Below are positions 8,721 through 16,766 of a DNA stretch of 64,000 nt, piece by piece. The translations under genes were made by a program, and so were the position numbers. A model generated the notes under the pieces. The model had not been told where the DNA came from and did not search any database. It saw nothing but the letters and a program-made list of their open reading frames with translations. The stretch covers positions 124,001-188,000 of the forward strand of contig NZ_MPTA01000005.1 of the NCBI RefSeq assembly GCF_001939075.1, given 5' to 3'. This stretch comes from Paenisporosarcina indica (GTDB lineage Bacteria; Bacillota; Bacilli; Bacillales_A; Planococcaceae). Numbering within the stretch: position 1 is the stretch's first letter; each line of letters begins with the position of its first letter.

Positions 8721-9440
8721 TTATACTATATCTAAAGCTATTTCCATCATCTTTGTAAATGAAGTTTGTCTTTCCTCTTGTGTTATTTGTTCATGTGTAA
8801 TCATATGGTCACTTACTGTTAAAATTGTTAATGCTTTAGCTCCAGCACTAGCAGCATTTAAATATAAACTTGTCGTTTCCATTTCTTCCGCTAATATTCC
8901 CATCTTAGCCCACTTTTCTGTTGCAGTTTCATCAGCATTATAGAAAACATCACTAGATAGTACATTCCCTACATGAACCTTATAATTCTTTTCATCAGCT
9001 ATTTTCTTAGCTTTCTCTAATAATTCATAAGATGCTGTAATTGGAAATTGACCTGGAAGATTCCATTGATGTGCATAATTTGAATTTGTTGCTGCTCCCA
9101 TAGCAAGTATAATGTCATATAACTTAATATCATTTTGCATAGCCCCACATGAACCTATACGAATTAAATTCTTAACTCCAAAAACATTAATTAGTTCCCA
9201 TGAATATATTGCCATACTTGGTGAACCCATACCGGTACCCATAACAGAAACTTTCTTTCCTTTATATTCGCCTGTGTACCCCAGCATACCTCGAACTTCA
9301 TTAAAAAGAACTGGTTTTTCTAAAAAGTTTTCAGCTATAAACTTTGCACGATAAGGATCTCCTGGCAAAAGTATAGTTTCAGCTATTTCTACTCCATTTG
9401 GCTTAATATGTGGTGATTCTTTTAATTCATTGTTTTTCAT
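8721..9440 (-). CDS. deoD: Purine nucleoside phosphorylase, DeoD type
   Basis: Cleaves purine (deoxy)nucleosides with phosphate to base plus (deoxy)ribose-1-phosphate in cytoplasmic salvage. 239 residues, the usual length of the hexameric DeoD type. Visible motifs: GDPYRAK (phosphate-binding Arg), RIGSCGA, EEMETTSLY (ribose-binding Met/Glu) and SDHMI (catalytic Asp). AAGGAG lies about 8 nt before ATG. Single gene. Codon choice is markedly AT-rich. Functionally it complements the nucleoside transporter (1.5-2.7 kb) and the guanine/hypoxanthine permease (16.8-18.1 kb). Confidence 0.95.
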   Translation of the reverse strand: MKNNELKESPHIKPNGVEIAETILLPGDPYRAKFIAENFLEKPVLFNEVRGMLGYTGEYKGKKVSVMGTGMGSPSMAIYSWELINVFGVKNLIRIGSCGAMQNDIKLYDIILAMGAATNSNYAHQWNLPGQFPITASYELLEKAKKIADEKNYKVHVGNVLSSDVFYNADETATEKWAKMGILAEEMETTSLYLNAASAGAKALTILTVSDHMITHEQITQEERQTSFTKMMEIALDIV

Positions 9441-9601
9441 TTGATTCTCTCCTTAATATTCTTATATTATTGTTAGACTATATCTTTTGTAATCGAGTTT
9501 TTTTTATCTAATTCACAATTTTTTTAAGTATATATTTAATTACCATACAATGTCCACTATCCATTAATTTTGAAATTTTATACAATTAGATTAATTTGTA
9601 T

Positions 9602-10156
9602 GGGGCTGTCCCAATAATTATAGAAAATGACTTTTAGGGCAGCTCTCTTCATATTAATATTTCTCCGTTATATGAATATGAAGATTTCCGTTCCAACGTA
9701 CTTTCATGTTTCGAAGCTAGCGTAGCGATGCAGAAACGGGCGGGCGATGAGCCCGCAGGAGTCGCCGCCTTCCACTACAATCTATAAAGTGATTAAAAAT
9801 CAATGGGTAAGGCAATCGACAAGTAAAATGGAATCCCATTTTTGAAGAAATGAAAGCAAAGGCAAAAGCAGCCCTTGAATGTGAAACAAAATCACGCATC
9901 TACGCGCAACGTAAAATTGACGTAATAAGTGTTTTTAGTCACATCAAGGGCAATCGGTCGTTCCGCAGATTTTTACTGCGGGGCCTTGATAAGACCACAC
10001 AGAGTTTGGGGTTGTGGCATTAGCCCACAACCTCTTGAAAGTAGCAGGCTTCCGCCAGCTACTTTCAAGGAAAACAAGTGAAAGCATAAAAACAGGTGGA
10101 GAAAAACGACTCGTTTTTCTTCACCTGTTTCATTTTAGGGATTTTTAGACAGCCCC
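9602..10156 (+). mobile_element. Deleted IS1182-like insertion sequence
   Basis: Inverted ends GGGGCTGTC (9602-9610) and GACAGCCCC (10148-10156) bracket 555 bp that contains only the C-terminal part of a transposase. A full element would be about three times longer, so most of the transposase gene is gone. A G+C-rich patch with CGGGCGGGCGATGAGCCCGC lies near 9736-9756. No target duplication is evident at the ends. Confidence 0.75.
9795..10135 (+). pseudogene. C-terminal remnant of IS1182-type transposase, frameshifted
   Basis: The plus strand reads KWNPIFEEMKAKAKAALE, then SRIYAQRKIDV, FSHIKGNRSFRRFLLRGLDK and TQSLGL. This is the familiar C-terminal block of IS1182-family DDE transposases (AQRKxDVExxFGxIKxNxxFRRFLLRG). 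A one-base loss near 10012-10016 breaks the frame; in the shifted frame the expected ALAHNLLKVAG tail continues. The N-terminal two-thirds, including most catalytic residues, is absent. Not functional. Confidence 0.75.
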
Positions 10157-10218
10157 ATTAAAAAGTTTGCAACACTTACCATACATTTCTCACAAAACAT
10201 TCAATCTAAATTTAGTAA

Positions 10219-10269
10219 ATACCTCATTTACTTATGGTAAGGTTTACCGTTCAATATGTGAAAACCTAA
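10219..10269 (+). repeat. Dispersed palindromic repeat, copy C
   Basis: ACCTCATTTACTTATGGTAA followed by GGTTTACCGTT matches the left arm and centre of the family. The right arm is degenerate. It lies just downstream of the SET-domain gene stop. Confidence 0.65.
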
Positions 10270-10290
10270 TATAACCGTTTAATATCAGGT

Positions 10291-10890
10291 TTACCTAAAT
10301 TCTTCACGGTTATAATAAATATTTTTAATAGAGTCCAATAGGATATGCTCTGTAGCTGCTATTTTTACTTTTTCTTTAAACTCCGGACGAATCAGATGTA
10401 ATAACGGTTGTTCCACTTTGTATAGATATTTTAATGCCTCAATCACTTTCTGATCCCATTCCTCATGAAAATGCAGTAAATCATCTGGATAAACAATTTT
10501 CCGATCCGTCCCTTTTTCAGAAATACATTCAAAAGGTTCATCAATGTTTAAAGTGCCATAATCATCCATTAACTGCTCTCCTGGGTAAATGTCCCGAATA
10601 GCCACTTCAAACTCATAAGCCGTCCCCATACAATTGGCGTGAAAACTATGATTCACATATCTTCCCAGATCCCAACAAAGAACGTATTGGCCATGTTGAT
10701 TACGGTATGCATATTTTTTAACAACTTCACTACCGTATTTATCTAACTTATTAACAAACTTCGGTTCTAAAATTTGATCAAGATCATCTAATGCCCAAGT
10801 AATCGTCCCTTTTGGAATGAACCTTGTCGCAAATACACCAAAACCGATTTGATCATTTATATAACGCAGTTCCGTATGCGGATATATCAT
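10291..10890 (-). CDS. SET-domain protein, putative lysine methyltransferase
   Basis: SET domains transfer methyl groups from S-adenosylmethionine to protein lysines. 199 residues. The SET fold is seen as GFGVFATRFIPKGTITW (residues 16-32), YVNHSFHANC (the NHS pseudoknot motif) and an EQLMDDYG segment containing the late tyrosine. The C-terminal about 70 residues are a helical extension. Start ATG 10890 with AAGGGG about 11 nt upstream. No post-SET Cys cluster. Targets of bacterial SET proteins of this kind are largely unknown. It stands alone, with the epimerase gene upstream in the same direction after an 88-nt gap. Confidence 0.75.
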   Translation of the reverse strand: MIYPHTELRYINDQIGFGVFATRFIPKGTITWALDDLDQILEPKFVNKLDKYGSEVVKKYAYRNQHGQYVLCWDLGRYVNHSFHANCMGTAYEFEVAIRDIYPGEQLMDDYGTLNIDEPFECISEKGTDRKIVYPDDLLHFHEEWDQKVIEALKYLYKVEQPLLHLIRPEFKEKVKIAATEHILLDSIKNIYYNREEFR

Positions 10891-10978
10891 GCAGAGTATT
10901 CCCCTTTACATAGTTGGTAATAACCTCAGTCTATGCAGTTGGGGAATGACTTGTTGAAACATATGTTGTGGGATACCT

Positions 10979-11875
10979 CTACCTCGGACTTTTCACGATT
11001 TGATGAAGTGCTTTCTCTAGCGTATCAAATGTAAACTCAAACCCTTCTTTCTCTAACCTCTCTGGAAGAACCCAGCGACTCTTTAAAATTAGTTCGGTCT
11101 CTGTCCGAATAACAACTGCCCCCATCTCGAGCATCCACTTTGGCGAAGGTAAGCCAATCTTCCGATTCATCGCTCGACGTAATTGCGACATTAATTCGCG
11201 ATTCGAAACAGGATGAGGAGCGGCACAATTAAACACGCCACTTAAATCTTTCTTGTCTTGCAGGAAAAGAATAATGTTATATAAATCTTCGATATGAATC
11301 CAACTGAACTTCTGATTTCCTGAACCTTGAGCACCGCCTAGGCCAAAACGAACCAAATTTTCGAATGCAGTCATTACACCACCATCTTCACCTAATACAA
11401 TGGAAATTCTTAATGCGACTTGTCTCGTATATGGCAACTGAAAGGCAAACAATGCTTGTTCCCAAGCTTTCGCTACGTCTACAGAAAAGCCCGTTCCAAT
11501 CTCACCACTTGATTCCGTCATCGGCCTGTCTTCCGCATGACGGTAAATTGTCGCCGTACTTGAATTGATCCATAATTGCGGAGGACATTCACATGCTAAT
11601 ATTGCAGTTCCCAGTATGTGTGTGGTTTCAGTTCTTGAATCCATGATTTCTTCCTTATTTGCATCATTGTAGCGACAGTTAACTGACTTTCCTGCTAGGT
11701 TGATGAGTATCTCTGCACGTTCGAGAGCTTTTACAATTCCAAGATGGTCCGTCCATGGAAGATGATGAGATTGTCTTGAAATGATGATTACTTCATATCC
11801 TAATTTCGTGAATTTCTCCTCAAAATATTGACCAATAAAACCCGTTCCACCAGCTATGACGATCTTCTTTTTCAT
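10979..11875 (-). CDS. yfhF: TIGR01777-family NAD(P)-dependent epimerase (YfhF-like)
   Basis: Short-chain dehydrogenase/epimerase of unknown substrate; the B. subtilis homologue is YfhF. About 298 residues, normal family length. GGTGFIGQYF near the N-terminus is the Rossmann dinucleotide site; NLAGKSVNCRY, SSTATIYRHA and FSWIHIEDL are family landmarks. I start at ATG 11875 (MKKKIVIAGG) rather than the longer frame to 12001, whose first about 42 residues do not fit the fold; the ribosome site (GAGTGATGG) is weak. B. subtilis yfhF neighbours (recX side) are not seen here. Confidence 0.82.
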   Translation of the reverse strand: MKKKIVIAGGTGFIGQYFEEKFTKLGYEVIIISRQSHHLPWTDHLGIVKALERAEILINLAGKSVNCRYNDANKEEIMDSRTETTHILGTAILACECPPQLWINSSTATIYRHAEDRPMTESSGEIGTGFSVDVAKAWEQALFAFQLPYTRQVALRISIVLGEDGGVMTAFENLVRFGLGGAQGSGNQKFSWIHIEDLYNIILFLQDKKDLSGVFNCAAPHPVSNRELMSQLRRAMNRKIGLPSPKWMLEMGAVVIRTETELILKSRWVLPERLEKEGFEFTFDTLEKALHQIVKSPR

Positions 11876-12175
11876 ACCATCACTCTTTTCATGTAAGTTC
11901 TTACTAATTAAGACGATGGGATTCACATTGAGGATGCGGCTGTGGTGATTTCCTTTATACTGTTGTTTATCGTACATTTGCAATGCCCGTACCTTCCGCA
12001 TGAGAAAACCACATACTTGTGGGTCTCCTTCTTCACGCTCCTGCGTAAGCTCGTCGCAAATGCACTCTTCGTCTTTTCATTAACATCAGCAACTTTCATT
12101 GGAGCCATACAAATTAATAGAGATGTTAAGCTATGCCATTCTCTTCACATTGCCATAAATTAAAGGGTTATTAGA
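11876..12175. other. Intergenic region with an unexplained open frame
   Basis: On the minus strand a frame is open from about 12080 down into the epimerase start (reading ...DELTQEREEGDPQVCGF..., RKVRALQMYDKQQ...) but has no start codon or ribosome site. It may be a stub of a lost upstream gene. The plus-strand frame at 11942-12163 looks like its antisense shadow. Confidence 0.35.
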
Positions 12176-12706
12176 ATGAAAAAACGAATAGGTAATGATA
12201 CGAAAAAACTTACGAAGGACTGTTCAAGCAAATTTGAGGAGGATTTAAAATTGGTTACTTTAAAATTGATGAGCTCTGAGGAATTTCAACAGTACTTAGA
12301 TATTAGCGTTGTTAATTATGCAAAAGAAAAAGTGGCTTCGGGGAATTGGAGTCAAGAAGAGTCACTGACTAAAGCTAAAGAAGAATATGCACGACTCTTA
12401 CCTGATGGGGAAAAATCAGAGAACAATTATTTATATAACGTTCTTCATGAGAACCATGCAGTCGGAATAATTTGGCTTGCACAAAAAACAAATGGAGAAG
12501 GATTTATTTATGACATAAGCATATCGGAAACATATCGAGGTTGTGGATATGGGAAAGAAGCGATGAAAGAAATTGAAGGGATTGCAAAAGAATTAGGCAT
12601 GACAAAGATAGGTTTACATGTTTTTGGTCATAACCTAGTAGCGAGAGGTTTATATGAATCGTTAGGATATGAAACAACCAATGTAGTGATGGTAAAGGAA
12701 ATTTAA
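12176..12706 (+). CDS. GNAT-family N-acetyltransferase
   Basis: Acetyl-CoA-dependent acetyltransferase, substrate unknown. 176 residues. An N-terminal helical part (residues about 25-80) precedes the GNAT core; motif A is YRGCGYGKEAM around residue 122, the acetyl-CoA pyrophosphate loop, followed by IGLHVFGHNLVARGLYESLG (motif B). ATG 12176 has a weak AAAGGG site upstream. The first about 26 residues are charged and atypical, so an internal start is possible. Next gene is 77 nt downstream on the same strand. Confidence 0.82.
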   Translation: MKKRIGNDTKKLTKDCSSKFEEDLKLVTLKLMSSEEFQQYLDISVVNYAKEKVASGNWSQEESLTKAKEEYARLLPDGEKSENNYLYNVLHENHAVGIIWLAQKTNGEGFIYDISISETYRGCGYGKEAMKEIEGIAKELGMTKIGLHVFGHNLVARGLYESLGYETTNVVMVKEI

Positions 12707-12782
12707 AATTCTTTTTCAACTGCTGTTTGACACTGTGGTGCACCCTATCCTATAGGATGTAAGGAAAGGAGGAAACAAGCGA

Positions 12783-13250
12783 ATGAAATGGCAAGAAGAA
12801 CGTCTTATTGATGCACCGATCAACGTCGTATGGGATCTATTCAAAGAAGAGCAAGCTTCACGCATAATGCCCAAAGTAGTGGAAAATCGTTGGATTGATA
12901 AAAAGCCTGAAATGCGTGGTTCAACCTATGAACAGACATATCAAGAAGGAAAACGTAAAGAAACGTACCCGGTGCATATTGTGGAATTTGAGGATTCGAG
13001 AGATTATAAGCATAAGCGTATCCGATTTAAACTTGCACATGCGTTTGAAATGAATTTGGCCTTTTCAATGGAAAAAATAAGTGAGCAGCAGACAAAATTC
13101 ATCTATGCAGGCGAAAATCGCGGCATCAATTTTGTGGGTCGTGCAATGTTGAAATTGGGAAGTGGAAAAAATGGGGATAAAGTGGTTCATGAATTTATGG
13201 ACCGCGTGGAACAAGAAGCTTTACACGATACCGAAACTACCTCATTATGA
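12783..13250 (+). CDS. SRPBCC-family (START/Bet v1-like) protein
   Basis: Soluble 155-residue protein with the helix-grip opening (MKWQEERLIDAPINVVWDLF), typical of polyketide-cyclase/START-like proteins that bind hydrophobic ligands. AAAGGAGG ends 11 nt before ATG 12783, a strong ribosome site. It may be co-transcribed with the GNAT gene. No catalytic residues or ligand can be assigned. Confidence 0.7.
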   Translation: MKWQEERLIDAPINVVWDLFKEEQASRIMPKVVENRWIDKKPEMRGSTYEQTYQEGKRKETYPVHIVEFEDSRDYKHKRIRFKLAHAFEMNLAFSMEKISEQQTKFIYAGENRGINFVGRAMLKLGSGKNGDKVVHEFMDRVEQEALHDTETTSL

Positions 13251-13298
13251 GTAACCCGATAACATTGGCATGTGGGAGCATCCAAACTGTAGGCCAAT

Positions 13299-13340
13299 AA
13301 AAATCCCGTAACTGTCTTTTAGACAATTACGGGATTTTTT
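13299..13340 (+). terminator. Terminator after the SRPBCC gene
   Basis: AAAAATCCCGTAA pairs with TTACGGGATTTTT around an inner TGTC/GACA stem, ending in a T-run. It can also serve the convergent gene at 13409. Confidence 0.85.
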
Positions 13341-13408
13341 CTGTTGATTGATTGAAAACACTTTTATGCCTGTCAAAGATTTTCTTTTCGTGTTTTTTCA
13401 GATGTGTT

Positions 13409-14152
13409 CTACTCTTCTTTCTGTTTTTGTTTCATCAAAAAATGTGTCAGTGGTTTATCAGATGATGTCACTAGGTTCGTGAAATAGGATGATGTAAGAT
13501 GATAGCCTTTTTCAATTTTTTCTGCCAGATAATTGGTACGTTCGAAAAGAATTGAACGGAAATGGTCGACTTGTCTTAAAATTTTCTCATTCAGTGCCTC
13601 TTGGTTATCCAGTCGTTTTAATACTTCCTGGTGCGTATCGTCTTGTTTCACCATTTGTTGTGCAATTTGTTTTTGCAAGTCCAGCTGTTCATCCACTTTT
13701 ATATCAAGTTGGTCCGTTGCCAATACTAACTTATCCAATTGCTCCACAAACCCATGATTCGAATGACTTAAGTAGTTAATCTGATCAATTACTTGTTGTT
13801 TGCTTAATCGTTCATTCTCCATGGTTATCTGGAGTGTGGTATTTTTTTCATCTAATTTCTTCAATGCTTCCATTACAAGATGCTCATTATTCTTATGTTG
13901 CAGATTCCCTTTTTTCAGTTCATACAATCGGTTCCCAAAATTTCTCCATTGATTGGCGTTTTTATTGGCTTGTTTTTCAACTGTATCTTTCAGTTCATTG
14001 AATGACCGTTGTAAGGTCTCATTCATCCTTTGTTGCTCTTCCAACATGTCAGCTTGGGAATCGGTTCTATAGAATCGTTGATTTGATTCAAGTAGTTGAT
14101 CATTATTTTTATATACATCTGGGTGCTTATCGTTGTTAATAAATAATCCCAT
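13409..14152 (-). CDS. Coiled-coil protein of unknown function
   Basis: 247 residues, almost all predicted helix with long heptad-like stretches (residues about 35-110 and 115-205) rich in Gln, Lys, Glu and Leu. No signal peptide or membrane helix. Start ATG 14152 with AAGGGGGG about 10 nt upstream. The N-terminus MGLFINNDKHPDVYKN looks like a conserved opening, and the last 40 residues (YHLTSSYFTNLVTSS) are more globular. I do not recognise a named family. A structural or scaffolding role is only a guess. Confidence 0.65.
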   Translation of the reverse strand: MGLFINNDKHPDVYKNNDQLLESNQRFYRTDSQADMLEEQQRMNETLQRSFNELKDTVEKQANKNANQWRNFGNRLYELKKGNLQHKNNEHLVMEALKKLDEKNTTLQITMENERLSKQQVIDQINYLSHSNHGFVEQLDKLVLATDQLDIKVDEQLDLQKQIAQQMVKQDDTHQEVLKRLDNQEALNEKILRQVDHFRSILFERTNYLAEKIEKGYHLTSSYFTNLVTSSDKPLTHFLMKQKQKEE

Positions 14153-14435
14153 TATTATTTAGCCCCCCTTATCGCGTGCCTTGTATTATCATATGCATGG
14201 TTTTTAAAAGGGGACATTAATCATAGACGAAATAAAACATACGACGTTTTTATTAGTGTAACTAACGATTCGGATAGAAAATGCAAAACCATTGCCTAAT
14301 TATAAGAGTTCTCACATGCCAGACGAGGATGTTCCCCTAGTCCGTAGAAAAACTATGTAATGCTACCTGGGTTCCCTTATATCACTACATCTACTACAAG
14401 ATATAAAACCTCGTGAAAGAGGAAGATCACACAAG
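14153..14435. other. Intergenic region, nothing recognised
   Basis: Between the start of the coiled-coil gene and the terminator of the LLM gene. No ORF, repeat or riboswitch motif that I could support. Confidence 0.5.
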
Positions 14436-14472
14436 AAAGAAAGCAAGCTCATTTAACTGGGCTTGCTTTCTA
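14436..14472 (-). terminator. Terminator after the LLM oxidoreductase gene
   Basis: AGAAAGCAAGC pairs with GCTTGCTTTCT, followed on the minus strand by a T-rich tract. Confidence 0.75.
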
Positions 14473-14494
14473 AATATGCATGGGAGCTAGGTCA

Positions 14495-15553
14495 CTATTT
14501 TTTTGACGTATATTTTTTAATTGCTGGCAGGATCTCTGTCCCAATCAGCTCAATGTTTTTCACTAGTTTTTCATACGGTACACCGCCAAAATCCATTTGT
14601 GCGATATAACGTTGATGACCAAACAGCTCATGCTGATAGAGAATTTTTTCAATGATTTGCTGTGGACTGCCGATATTCATTACATCTCGCTTATCTGCCC
14701 CCTGTACGAAATGCTGTTTCGGATATCCCCGCCCGTTGATTAGCTGCATTCCTTGGTTAACATGAGGGTATATCTCGCTCTGTGCCTGTTGCGTCGTTTC
14801 AGCCGCATAGAAAAAGCCTGCTGTTGCAATTGGAAGAGTTGCTGAATCAAAACCACTACTGTCTGCAGCTTCTCGATAGGCATCAATTGATGCCTTAAAG
14901 CTAGTAGCAGGTCCCCCTAAAGTAGCTAGGAACATTGGAACCCCAGCATGGCCAGCCTTAATCGCACTTGCAGGATGCCCTCCGACTGCACGCCAAATCG
15001 GGATTGAGCCATTCTGTGGACGCGGAATAACCCTCGCGTTGTTTAATGGAGCACGGAATTGCCCACTCCAATTGACAACATCCTCTTTATTAATCTTTAA
15101 TAATAGCTCAAACTTTTCTTCAAACAATTCTTCATAATTACGGACGTCAAAGCCCAATAATTCAAAAAGACCGATTCGCGAAGCACGTCCAGCAATAATC
15201 TCAGTACGTCCCCTCGAAATCAAATCAATCGTTGAAAAATCTTCATAAACACGCACTGGATCTGATGTACTAATAATTGTTGAGGAACTTCCAATTTTAA
15301 TTTTACTGGTCGCTTGGGCAATTGCCGCTAACACAACCGAATGTGCTTGTGTTGCAAAATACTCTTGATGACTTTCACCTACACTGAAAAAATCAATGCC
15401 GGCTTGCTCCGCTAACTTCGCTAAATCGATGATTTCATGAATACGCTGCTGCGCAGAAATACGTTCTCCTGTAAGTGGATGTGGGATATGATCCCCTAGA
15501 GTATAAAGTCCAAATTCCAGGCCATTATTTTGATCAATACGATACTTTTCCAT
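14495..15553 (-). CDS. LLM-class flavin-dependent oxidoreductase
   Basis: Luciferase-like monooxygenase fold using FMN; such enzymes oxidise varied small molecules. About 352 residues. Family landmarks are LEFGLYTLGDH near the start, FFSVGESHQEY, IGSSSTIISTSDPVRVYEDF (flavin-side strand) and RGRTEIIAGRASR. I start at ATG 15553 because GGAAGGG lies 10 nt upstream; the TTG three codons earlier is too close to it. It diverges from the HxlR regulator at 15714, which suggests that regulator controls it. Substrate unknown. Confidence 0.82.
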   Translation of the reverse strand: MEKYRIDQNNGLEFGLYTLGDHIPHPLTGERISAQQRIHEIIDLAKLAEQAGIDFFSVGESHQEYFATQAHSVVLAAIAQATSKIKIGSSSTIISTSDPVRVYEDFSTIDLISRGRTEIIAGRASRIGLFELLGFDVRNYEELFEEKFELLLKINKEDVVNWSGQFRAPLNNARVIPRPQNGSIPIWRAVGGHPASAIKAGHAGVPMFLATLGGPATSFKASIDAYREAADSSGFDSATLPIATAGFFYAAETTQQAQSEIYPHVNQGMQLINGRGYPKQHFVQGADKRDVMNIGSPQQIIEKILYQHELFGHQRYIAQMDFGGVPYEKLVKNIELIGTEILPAIKKYTSKK

Positions 15554-15682
15554 ATATATCAACCCTTCCTGTCAATTTAATCTGCATTACGTTCTGACGG
15601 TACCGTTAGTAAAGTAAATTCCCTCATAATTCTAGTGTAAGTCGTAAGAACGCAAAACATAAGTACGCACTTTATAGTGGTA

Positions 15683-15702
15683 TAGTATACAAAAGGATAC
15701 TA
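15683..15702. promoter_or_regulatory. Candidate HxlR operator
   Basis: TAGTAT and ATACTA form a 6-bp inverted repeat with 8-bp spacing, 12 nt upstream of the HxlR gene and inside the divergent promoter region. HxlR regulators often bind such repeats over their own promoter. Inferred only. Confidence 0.4.
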
Positions 15703-15713
15703 AGGAGTGGTAG

Positions 15714-16076
15714 ATGATGAAGATGCAACCGAAATTATGCCGCGTGGAAGATGCTCTAGGGATATTAGTAGGGAAATGGAAACCGATAATATTATTGACT
15801 CTATTGCAGGATGGGACAAAAAGATTCAGCGATTTAAAACGAAGCGTACCTGGAATCACGCAGAAAATGTTAACGAACCAGCTACGCGAATTAGAGGAAG
15901 AGGACATTATCACTCGTAAAGTGTATCCTCAAGTACCACCAAAGGTAGAGTATTCCATGACGGAATATGGAAGAAGTTTGGAACCAATTTTAGTAGCTAT
16001 GCATGAATGGGGAACTGCACACACCTTGCACAAAATGCAAAAAGTGAAAGGAAAAGGTATGGAGAACTTGAATTAA
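15714..16076 (+). CDS. HxlR-family transcriptional regulator
   Basis: Winged-helix DNA-binding protein of 120 residues. The wHTH is seen in CRVEDALGILVGKWKPIILL, FSDLKRSVPGITQKMLTNQL and ITRKVYPQVPPKVEYSMTEY (wing). The conserved N-terminal Cys9 matches the redox-sensing Cys of YodB/HypR-type regulators, so sensing of quinones, aldehydes or disulfide stress is plausible. AAGGAG precedes the ATG. Divergent from the LLM oxidoreductase gene, its likely target. Confidence 0.88.
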   Translation: MMKMQPKLCRVEDALGILVGKWKPIILLTLLQDGTKRFSDLKRSVPGITQKMLTNQLRELEEEDIITRKVYPQVPPKVEYSMTEYGRSLEPILVAMHEWGTAHTLHKMQKVKGKGMENLN

Positions 16077-16106
16077 TTAAGTAATTTGACTGGTAATAAT
16101 ACGAAT

Positions 16107-16140
16107 AAAAAAACAAGAGATCGATTTATCAACTCTTGTT
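16107..16140 (-). terminator. Terminator between convergent genes
   Basis: AACAAGAG pairs with CTCTTGTT; on the minus strand it is followed by seven T residues, so it mainly ends the DUF1761 transcript. Confidence 0.75.
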
Positions 16141-16200
16141 ATTGGTTCCATGTATAATATATAACTAAATTTCCGTTATGAAACTTGTAACTCTCTTTTC

Positions 16201-16614
16201 CTATTTCCAAGCACCTAATATCAAGCCCATGATTGTAAATGTAATGACATGGTATCCTGCATTGATTAAAAACAATTTAACTGATTTTCTTTCAAACAAG
16301 TAAGTAATGCCCATTGCTGATGCAACCCAAAAAAATCCTGCCATGAACCCAGCCGTAACACCTATCGCTGCATCTCTTTCTGGTCCTAAAAATAACACGA
16401 GTATAAAAGATATAATCAATGAAAAGATAAAAGATCCACCAAAAATCATTCCAATATTACTATTCTTTAATTTCTCTTCATCGAATCCATTTTCCACCAT
16501 CCAAGACTTTGCAAATAATACCGAATACCAAAGACCTCCAATGACGAAAGCAGATAATGCTGCTACTAAAACGGCCCAATAATTAATTGATTCTAATGAT
16601 TGCTGAATATCCAT
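16201..16614 (-). CDS. DUF1761 membrane protein
   Basis: About 137 residues with four predicted membrane helices (near residues 10-30, 50-72, 80-103 and 110-135). The segment SAFVIGGLWYSVLFAKSWM is the DUF1761 hallmark. Start ATG 16614 with GAGGGGTGG upstream. Function unknown; single gene. Confidence 0.72.
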   Translation of the reverse strand: MDIQQSLESINYWAVLVAALSAFVIGGLWYSVLFAKSWMVENGFDEEKLKNSNIGMIFGGSFIFSLIISFILVLFLGPERDAAIGVTAGFMAGFFWVASAMGITYLFERKSVKLFLINAGYHVITFTIMGLILGAWK

Positions 16615-16718
16615 TAGTTCCACCCCTCTTTCCATTAACTTACTAGTAAGGCAATTATAACATATATGAATGTCGAATTTGGACTGTATTTCCTAAAATA
16701 TCATGCGAATAATAAAAC

Positions 16719-16752
16719 AAAAAGCACACCGCTTTCGCGAGTGTGCTTTTAC
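16719..16752 (-). terminator. Terminator after the purine permease gene
   Basis: AAAAGCACAC pairs with GTGTGCTTTT around a CGC/GCG inner stem; a T-rich tail follows on the minus strand. Confidence 0.85.
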
Positions 16753-16766
16753 TTACTCCATTATTT

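Noticed and set aside
11942-12163. 73-codon plus-strand hydrophobic ORF
   Set aside because: Looks like the antisense of the open minus-strand frame upstream of the epimerase gene; no ribosome site.
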